Assembly (NCBI GenBank): GCA_017443585.1 | Contig: JAFSYV010000207.1 | Location: 1-46,706, forward strand | Reading direction: 5' to 3' | Origin: Lentisphaeria bacterium | Lineage (GTDB): Bacteria; Verrucomicrobiota; Lentisphaeria; Victivallales; Victivallaceae | DNA length: 46,706 nucleotides | Part shown: one piece after another, positions 41,145 through 46,706 of the stretch | How the letters are laid out: every line of letters begins with the position of its first letter | Numbering within the stretch: position 1 is the first letter of the stretch | Notes under the pieces: generated by a model | What the model was told of the DNA's origin: nothing | The model's database searches: none | What the model saw: only the letters and a program-made list of their open reading frames with translations | Made by a program: the position numbers and the translations under genes

Positions 41145-42875
41145 ATGGAATCTCTGCTGAATCTCCTGAGCATCATCGGCTCTCTGATCTTCGTTTTCGT
41201 GGCCATCGGGCTGTGCATCTTTTCCCATGAACTGGGCCATTTTCTGGCGGGCAAGTGGCGAAAGCTGCACATCGACGCCTTTTCGCTGGGCTTCAGGCCC
41301 TTCTGGCGCAAGAAGATCGACGGCGTGGAATACCGTCTGGGCTACCTGCCCTTCGGCGGCTACGTGGAACTGCCCCAGATCGACGCCACCGACGAGACTC
41401 CCAAGAGCGCCGACGGCAGGGAGCTGCCTCGGGCCAAGGCCCTGGACCGGGTGATAACCGCGGCGGCGGGCCCCGTCTTCAACATCATCTTCGGCATTCT
41501 GGCGGGATTCCTCATCTACTTCTTCGGCATGCCCCAGGATACGGCCAAGATGCGGGAAATGACCGTGAACTACGTGGACGCCAAGGGCCCCGAATACGCC
41601 GCCGGGCTCCGCAAGGGGGATAAGATCGTCAAGCTCAACGGCAGATCCTTCCATCTGAGCTGGGCCCACTTCGTCAAGGAGATCCTCTTCACCGTGGACC
41701 CGGTGAGCCTCGAAGTGGTCCGCGCCGGCAAGCGCCTGGAGATCGTCTACGTTCCCAAGGTCAACCCCGCCGCACCGGGGGCGCTGAAGGCCGAGGGGCT
41801 AGCCTGGCCCTTCTTCACGGTCCAGATCCCCGTCGCGGTAATCCCCGAGCGGGGCTCCATCGCCGAAAAGGCCGGGATCAGGCAGGGCGACATCATCACC
41901 GCCGTCAACGGCGTTCCGCTCCAGCAGCCCGCCGAATTCCAGCATCTCCTGGATATCGCGGGGGATACGGAACTTTGCCTCACGCTGAGCCGTCAGGGCA
42001 AGGAGTACACGGTCAAGGTGCGTTCCGAGGTGATCCCCGGACTGCCCGAGGAGTTCACCCGCTACATGATCGGGGTCTCGCTGGCCCAGACCCCCGCCGG
42101 GGTCAAGGTCGAAAGCGCCGTCGCGGGGACCCCCGCCGCCAAGGCGGGGCTGCTGCCCGGCGATATCCTCATCACCGCCGCGGCCCCCGAGGAGAAGGCT
42201 GTACCCATCCGGGAAACCCTCGCGTTCATCAAAAAGATCCGTTCATTCAAGGACAAACCCTTCGTCATCACCTTCGAACGTTCCGGCAAAAAGATGAGCG
42301 TCTCCATCGTTTCCCACAAGGTTGTTCCCCGAACCATCGGCGTCAGCGTGGCGGTCTACGACTATCCTTCGCCGTGGGAGATCTTCGTCTCCACGCTTGA
42401 TATGAGCTGGAAGTCGCTCCGGGGCATCTGCGTGGGCATCGGGCAGAAGCTGGGCCTCACCCGGAAACAGAGCTCCCTCAAGCCCAGCCACATGTCCGGC
42501 CCCTTGGGCATCGGGACCACCCTCTTCAACTCCGTCTACCGTTCCTCCCTCATGACCGGGATCTACTTCATGGTGGTGGTCTCCTTCGCGCTGGCCATCT
42601 TCAATCTGCTGCCCTTCCCGGTGCTGGACGGGGGCCACATCGTTTTCGGCCTCATCGAAATGATCTTCCGCCGTCCGCTGCCCACGGTGGTCATCAAGGC
42701 CCTTTCCATGGTCTTCGTGACCTTGCTCGTGGCGCTGATGGTCTTCGTGACCTTTGCCGACGGCCGGCGGCTGATCCGGGGTTTTTTGCCTGCGGAGCGC
42801 CCCGCCGCACCTGCAGTGGAAAAGATCCAGGAAGGGAGCGCCGCCCATGGCGAGAAGAGCGACCAGAACCGTTGA
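41145..42875 (+). CDS. rseP: RseP-type site-2 intramembrane zinc metalloprotease
   Basis: Cleaves membrane-embedded substrates such as anti-sigma factors or signal-peptide remnants. The first membrane segment carries the zinc motif HELGH (near residue 29), followed by the substrate-strand-like GYLPFGGYVEL. The third-segment motif LLPFPVLDGGH (near 490) supplies the zinc-ligand Asp. At 576 residues it is longer than E. coli RseP (450), because three PDZ-like units appear: GPEYAAGLRKGDKIVKLNG (about 145), GSIAEKAGIRQGDIITAVNG (about 240) and GTPAAKAGLLPGDILIT (about 330). No good SD precedes ATG 41145. The 3' end overlaps ispG by 29 nt. Confidence 0.92.
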   Translation: MESLLNLLSIIGSLIFVFVAIGLCIFSHELGHFLAGKWRKLHIDAFSLGFRPFWRKKIDGVEYRLGYLPFGGYVELPQIDATDETPKSADGRELPRAKALDRVITAAAGPVFNIIFGILAGFLIYFFGMPQDTAKMREMTVNYVDAKGPEYAAGLRKGDKIVKLNGRSFHLSWAHFVKEILFTVDPVSLEVVRAGKRLEIVYVPKVNPAAPGALKAEGLAWPFFTVQIPVAVIPERGSIAEKAGIRQGDIITAVNGVPLQQPAEFQHLLDIAGDTELCLTLSRQGKEYTVKVRSEVIPGLPEEFTRYMIGVSLAQTPAGVKVESAVAGTPAAKAGLLPGDILITAAAPEEKAVPIRETLAFIKKIRSFKDKPFVITFERSGKKMSVSIVSHKVVPRTIGVSVAVYDYPSPWEIFVSTLDMSWKSLRGICVGIGQKLGLTRKQSSLKPSHMSGPLGIGTTLFNSVYRSSLMTGIYFMVVVSFALAIFNLLPFPVLDGGHIVFGLIEMIFRRPLPTVVIKALSMVFVTLLVALMVFVTFADGRRLIRGFLPAERPAAPAVEKIQEGSAAHGEKSDQNR

Positions 42876-43962
42876 CGCGGGCGGGGTGGGGATCGGTTCG
42901 GCCTTCCCCGTTTCGATCCAGACCATGACCAACGTGCCCCTGGCCGACGCCGGGCGGACCCTCGCGCAGGTCGAACGGTGCGCGGCATTGGGCTGCGACC
43001 TGGTCCGGGTGGCGGTGGACGACGAACGGGCCGAAAAGAATCTCCCCGAGGTCATCCGGAATTCCCCCGTGCCGCTGCTGGCGGACATCCAGTTCCACTG
43101 GGAATCGGCCCTCGCGGCCATCGATGCCGGTGTCGCCGGGGTCCGGCTCAATCCGGGCCTGCTCCGGGACGAGGCGAAGCTCCGCGCCATCGCGGAACGC
43201 GCCCGCGACCGGGGAAGTTGCATCCGGGTGGGGGCCAACGGGGGCAGCGTGGACCGCGCCGAACTCGAAGGGGCGCGGGAGCGGTTCGCGACCTTCGAAG
43301 AGGCCATGGCCGACGTGCTCTGCCGAAGCGTTCTGCGTCAGTGCGAAGCCCTCGAGCGATTCGGCGTCCGCAACATCAAGGCGGCGCTGAAAAGCTCCAG
43401 CATCCCCGTGACGCTGGCAAGTTACCGGAAATTCGCCTCCCTCACCGATTATCCCCTGCATCTGGGGCTCACCGAGTCGGGCGTCCCCGCCCGCGGCATC
43501 GTCAGATCCGCCGTGGCGCTGAGTGCGCTGTTGATGGAGGGCATCGGGGACACGGTCCGGATCAGCCTCACCGCACCGCCGGAAGAGGAGGTCCTCGCCG
43601 CCCGGCGTCTCTTGGAGTCCTGCGGTCTGCGCGAGGCCCGGCCGGAACTGGTCAGCTGTCCCGGATGCGGCCGCACGGAGTTCGACCTCTACGCTCTTGC
43701 GGAAAAGGTGGACGCCCTTCTCCGGGAAATCGAAAGTTCCGGGAAATTCGTGGACCTGCGCAAGCTGGCCGTCATGGGCTGTCCCGTCAACGGTCCCGGC
43801 GAGGCGAGGGACGCCGACCTGGGGCTGGCCGGGAGCCGGGGCGGGCGCATCGCCCTCTTCCGGCAGGGAAAGATCTGCGGGACTTATGACGCGGAAGAAG
43901 GATGGAACCTTTTCCGCGAAGAAGTGCTGAAACACGCCAAGGTGAGGAGAAAAAGATCCTGA
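42847..43962 (+). CDS. ispG: 4-Hydroxy-3-methylbut-2-en-1-yl diphosphate synthase
   Basis: The [4Fe-4S] enzyme of the MEP isoprenoid pathway (MEcPP to HMBPP). The 371-residue TIM barrel part has PVSIQTMTNVPLAD, LVRVAVDDERAE, PLLADIQFHWESALAAID and VRLNPG. The C-terminal cluster domain has SCPGCGRTEFD and MGCPVNGPGEARDADLGLAG, giving the three cluster Cys and the Glu ligand. The ATG overlaps the end of rseP by 29 nt with an SD (GGGAG) about 7 nt upstream. The rseP-ispG pairing is common in bacteria (dxr-rseP-ispG); dxr is not seen immediately upstream here. Confidence 0.95.
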   Translation: MARRATRTVDAGGVGIGSAFPVSIQTMTNVPLADAGRTLAQVERCAALGCDLVRVAVDDERAEKNLPEVIRNSPVPLLADIQFHWESALAAIDAGVAGVRLNPGLLRDEAKLRAIAERARDRGSCIRVGANGGSVDRAELEGARERFATFEEAMADVLCRSVLRQCEALERFGVRNIKAALKSSSIPVTLASYRKFASLTDYPLHLGLTESGVPARGIVRSAVALSALLMEGIGDTVRISLTAPPEEEVLAARRLLESCGLREARPELVSCPGCGRTEFDLYALAEKVDALLREIESSGKFVDLRKLAVMGCPVNGPGEARDADLGLAGSRGGRIALFRQGKICGTYDAEEGWNLFREEVLKHAKVRRKRS

Positions 43963-45392
43963 ATCCCCAATGGCAAACGGGTGTGCGGAAATTCCGGAGA
44001 AAAGTCTTCGACCTTCTCTTTCTGGGAGCTTTGTGCCGCTGCGCCGCCGTATCCTTCTTCATCGCGGGGGTGGTGACGGCGGTTTTGCGCATCTTCCGGG
44101 GGAGTGAAGTCCCCTTCTGCGCCGCCGTGACGGCGGGGCTCGTGCTGGCGGCGTTCCCGGCGGCTTTCGTGCTGGCCCGGCGGCGTCTGCCCTCGCAGGA
44201 GTCCTTCCTCGCCTTTCTCGCTTCCCGCACGCCGGGGGGCGCGGTGGTCCTGTCGGCTCGGGAGTGCGGGAACGCGCAGTGGCCCCTCCCGCCCGTGCCG
44301 CGGGAGCCTTCGGTCCGGATCGCCCGCTTCGGGCGCAAGGCCGCCTTCCTTTTGGCCGGAGCCTGCTTCTGCGCGGGGACCTTGTTCTTCCCCGCGCCCG
44401 CCGGGGAGGAGCCGGAAAAAACGCCCGGAACTCTCGACCTGAAAGACGAGGCCGAAAAAATCGCCGCTCAGGCGGAGCTGCTTCAGAAGGAGCTCCCCGG
44501 CAGAAAGGACAAGGCCGCCGCGATCTCCAACGAACTCGAGGAAATTTTGCGGCAGGCCGAGAGCACCGCTCCGGGGCGCAGTTACGAGATGCTCCGGGAG
44601 CTGCAGAAAAGGCTCCGGGGCGAGATGGTTTCCGGCATCCGGGAACAGGCCCGGACCCTGCGGCGGATGGAGGCTCTGGAACAGCTGGCCCGGAATTTGA
44701 GCGGCAAGGGGAAGCCCGGCAGCGCGGCGGCGAAGGAGCAGTTTTCGCAGCTCGTCAAGGCCCTGAGCGCCAAGGACCCCCGTCTGGCCGAGAGTCTCAA
44801 AAACGGGAAATTCGACGGCTCCGGCTTGAACCGTGAATCCCTCGAAAAACTGGCCGACGCCCTCAAGACCGACCGGGAGAAATTGAAGCGCCAGCTGGAA
44901 AATCTCTGTAACAAGTGCGGGCAGCAGGCCCCCGGCGCTTCCGGCGACCCCGCCGCCGCGAAGGAGGAGCTGGAACAGTTCCTCAAGGAAAACGTTCCCG
45001 GCTGCGACGATCTGCTGGAATCCCTGACCAACCGGGAGGGGGAAGAGGGCGGTTCCGGCGGAGGTCCCGGCGGCGAAAGCGCAGGTTCGGGGGGCGTTTC
45101 CCGGGGCCGGGGCGACGCCGTGCTGGAACTTTCGGGCAAGACCGAGGACTACGGGGCGAAACGGATCGACCGGGCCCTGCCGGGGAAGGGGGACGAAAAA
45201 GGGGCCGAAAACTCCCGGCGCATCGGCCGGTTCGCCGTGGATACGGAACAGAAAGAGGAAGCTTCGGGTCCGCAGGCGGGGGGGAATCTTTCGACCCGCG
45301 CCGCCGGGGCCGGATCGAAGCAGAGCACCGTTCATCCCGCCCACAGGAAAGCGGTGAAAAGATATTTCGACACAGGAGACAACAGACCATGA
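43902..45392 (+). CDS. Membrane and coiled-coil protein upstream of MoxR (DUF4175-like context)
   Basis: Up to 496 residues; family not certain. Hydrophobic segments occur at about 37-62 and 72-92 and near 150 (KAAFLLAGACFCAGTLFF). A long charged helical region (about 170-330, EAEKIAAQAELLQKEL, SYEMLRELQKRLRGEM) and a Gly/Ser-rich, low-complexity C-terminus follow. The position just before MoxR matches the helical membrane proteins often found in MoxR/DUF58/VWA aerotolerance-type clusters. Start uncertain: ATG 43902 lies inside ispG with an SD jammed against it. The only well-placed SD (AGGAG, 43945-43949) points to a non-ATG start near 43956-43959 overlapping the ispG stop. The stop overlaps the moxR start. 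Confidence 0.7.
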   Translation: MEPFPRRSAETRQGEEKKILNPQWQTGVRKFRRKVFDLLFLGALCRCAAVSFFIAGVVTAVLRIFRGSEVPFCAAVTAGLVLAAFPAAFVLARRRLPSQESFLAFLASRTPGGAVVLSARECGNAQWPLPPVPREPSVRIARFGRKAAFLLAGACFCAGTLFFPAPAGEEPEKTPGTLDLKDEAEKIAAQAELLQKELPGRKDKAAAISNELEEILRQAESTAPGRSYEMLRELQKRLRGEMVSGIREQARTLRRMEALEQLARNLSGKGKPGSAAAKEQFSQLVKALSAKDPRLAESLKNGKFDGSGLNRESLEKLADALKTDREKLKRQLENLCNKCGQQAPGASGDPAAAKEELEQFLKENVPGCDDLLESLTNREGEEGGSGGGPGGESAGSGGVSRGRGDAVLELSGKTEDYGAKRIDRALPGKGDEKGAENSRRIGRFAVDTEQKEEASGPQAGGNLSTRAAGAGSKQSTVHPAHRKAVKRYFDTGDNRP

Positions 45393-46429
45393 TTTCCACA
45401 CTTGTCAGCGAAGAAAAACTCCGTCGTGTGCAGCAGAAGACCGCCGCCGCCGTGGCCCAGCTGGACCGGCTGCTCCTCGGTCAGCACGAACTGCATTTTC
45501 TGGTCATGACCGGGATCCTCAGCCGGGGCCACATCTTGCTGGAAGGGCTCCCCGGCGTGGGCAAGACCGCGCTGGTTCGGGCGCTGGGCGAGGTGCTGAA
45601 GCTGAAGTTCAACCGGGTCCAGTTCACCCCCGACCTGCTCCCCGGAGACATCACGGGGGGCACCATTTTGCAGACCGCCCCCGACGGCTCCCGGCGTCTG
45701 GAGTTCCAGCCGGGGCCCATTTTCACCAACATTCTGCTCGCGGACGAGATCAACCGGGCGTCGCCCAAGACCCAGTCCGCCATGCTCGAGGCCATGCAGG
45801 AGCGGCAGGTGACCTGCGCCGGGGAGACCCGGCCCCTGCCAGAACCCTTCTTCGTCCTCGCCTCCCAGAACCCCATCGACATGGAGGGGACCTACCCTCT
45901 GCCCGAAGCTCAGCTGGACCGCTTCATGTTCAAGCTCAACGTAACCCAGGTGGATGCGGAAACCTTGACCGAGATCATCGCCGGCCGCCGCCGGGGCGAA
46001 CCGGAAGAAGTGACCTTCTTTCTGGAGCCCGCGGAATTGGCGGAGTGCTTCGAAGTCATGGAGCGGATCCACCTGAGCCGCCCCGTGGCCTCCTACATCG
46101 CCCGCCTCACGGCGGCGGCCCACCCGGGAACCCCGGAAGAGGTCAGGGAGGTGACGGAGTGCGCCGCCTTCGGCCCCTCGCCCCGGGCGGCCATCGCCAT
46201 GGCGGAATCCGCCCGGGCGTCGGCGCTGATGAACGGCCGCCCCGCCGTGGGCTTCGAGGACGTGCGGCGCGTGGCTCCCGCCGTCCTCAACCACCGGATC
46301 ATCCTCAACTACCGGGCCAAATTGGAAAAGAAGGATCCCTTCGCGCTCGTGGCGGAACTGCTGAAGCGCGTCCCCGCCGCCGGACTGGATACGGGGGGCA
46401 GCATCGAAACCGGGGAGGAGTCGAAATGA
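45389..46429 (+). CDS. MoxR-family AAA+ ATPase
   Basis: A 346-residue AAA+ chaperone-type ATPase. Walker A EGLPGVGKTALV (near 55), the MoxR segment RVQFTPDLLPGDITGGTI, Walker B ILLADEINRASPKTQSAMLEAMQE, sensor 1 VLASQNPIDMEGTYPLPEAQLDRF and a C-terminal lid (RAAIAMAESARASALMNGR, sensor 2 region) are all present. MoxR proteins assist maturation or cofactor insertion of VWA-domain partners. ATG 45389 overlaps the previous stop, with SD CAGGAG upstream; the end overlaps the next start as ATGA. The VWA/DUF58 partners expected in such operons would lie beyond the window. Confidence 0.93.
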   Translation: MISTLVSEEKLRRVQQKTAAAVAQLDRLLLGQHELHFLVMTGILSRGHILLEGLPGVGKTALVRALGEVLKLKFNRVQFTPDLLPGDITGGTILQTAPDGSRRLEFQPGPIFTNILLADEINRASPKTQSAMLEAMQERQVTCAGETRPLPEPFFVLASQNPIDMEGTYPLPEAQLDRFMFKLNVTQVDAETLTEIIAGRRRGEPEEVTFFLEPAELAECFEVMERIHLSRPVASYIARLTAAAHPGTPEEVREVTECAAFGPSPRAAIAMAESARASALMNGRPAVGFEDVRRVAPAVLNHRIILNYRAKLEKKDPFALVAELLKRVPAAGLDTGGSIETGEESK

Positions 46430-46706
46430 AGCGTGTTCTCACCCTTCTGCTATGCGCCGCGGCTCTGCTGCCCGTTTCCGGAAAGTCGGTCCCGAGAAGC
46501 ATGGGGCCTGCCCCGGTCAGTCTCACGGCCCCCGTCTCGGTCCGCGTGTCCAGGAGCACGCCCGCAGTGTCCGCGGAGTGTTTCAAGCCCTGTCTGTACG
46601 TTTTTCGCTGCACCAACCGCACCGCGGCCTCCATGCCGCTGCTCCTGACAGGCCGTTTCAGGTCCTTCGGGAGGTCGAGGTACGAAATGACCCGCTCCGT
46701 GGTGGT
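46426..46706 (+). CDS. Secreted protein of unknown function, 5' part only
   Basis: An open frame of 93 codons runs off the window edge. It begins MKRVLTLLLCAAALLPVSG, a clear signal peptide with likely cleavage near residue 19, then a beta-rich segment with Cys at about 52, 56 and 62 (ECFKPC, FRC). Its ATG overlaps the MoxR stop, with SD GGGGAGGAG just upstream, so it is the third gene of the MoxR operon. I do not recognise the family. Confidence 0.7.
   Translation, partial: MKRVLTLLLCAAALLPVSGKSVPRSMGPAPVSLTAPVSVRVSRSTPAVSAECFKPCLYVFRCTNRTAASMPLLLTGRFRSFGRSRYEMTRSVV

Overview
The window looks like chromosomal DNA from a high-GC PVC-group bacterium, most likely a Lentisphaerota (Victivallales-like) gut or sediment anaerobe. 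That placement is inference. It rests on a prepilin-like protein beginning (K/R)[18 protein letters not shown] inside a polysaccharide-degradation operon, on several very large secreted glycoside-hydrolase-like proteins (GH42-like, DUF4838 + CBM9-like, DUF4091/GH123-like, DUF6259-like), on LL-diaminopimelate aminotransferase, and on a double-membrane-type rseP-ispG pair. I see no rRNA, tRNA, CRISPR array, transposase or phage gene.

Layout. (1) 1-6348: lysine/peptidoglycan precursor genes. The 3' part of dapF is followed by dapL, then a NifA-type GAF/AAA+/Fis activator. A convergent minus-strand operon holds ddh, a HAD phosphatase, speE and a small membrane protein. (2) 6349-18768: two giant secreted glycosidase-like proteins (plus strand 6610-10104, minus strand 14362-18768) flank a minus-strand trio: a 46-residue membrane peptide, a NoeA-like methyltransferase and a membrane sulfatase/phosphotransferase-fold protein. 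A promoter-driven structured RNA candidate sits at 10207-10273. (3) 19034-25374: a DHDPS-superfamily lyase followed by three small cysteine-bearing proteins, then a TIM-barrel isomerase, a Gfo/Idh/MocA oxidoreductase with a histone-H1-like tail, two YbjQ-family proteins and a PrsW-like membrane protease. (4) 25410-27094: a BASS transporter and a YigZ/IMPACT protein, transcribed divergently. (5) 27047-36434: a minus-strand operon IclR regulator > pseudopilin > DUF4091 enzyme > DUF6259 enzyme, then a divergent secreted DUF4838 + CBM9-like enzyme. (6) 36591-46706: a short alaS, a STAS protein, a lipoprotein, an acetyl-xylan-esterase-like enzyme, tandem terminators, rseP-ispG, and the start of a MoxR-type operon.

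How the genes work together. The secreted enzymes, sugar isomerase/oxidoreductase, lyase and esterase suggest scavenging of complex, acetylated and possibly sulfated or amino-sugar glycans. These genes sit in small separate operons with their own promoters, not in a SusCD-type locus. The housekeeping genes cover meso-DAP supply, polyamines, isoprenoid synthesis, envelope proteolysis and translation.

The clearest signal outside the genes is a recurrent promoter architecture: thirteen -35/-10 pairs, all with a 17-bp spacer, reading roughly TTGAMA-N17-TATNTTA. Two of them place the -10 box so close to the start codon that the mRNA should be leaderless. The best candidates for undescribed biology are the small RNA at 10207-10273, the cysteine-rich paralog cassette at 19932-21435, and the small-peptide/methyltransferase/sulfatase trio at 10281-14189. 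Function for all three is unproven from sequence alone.
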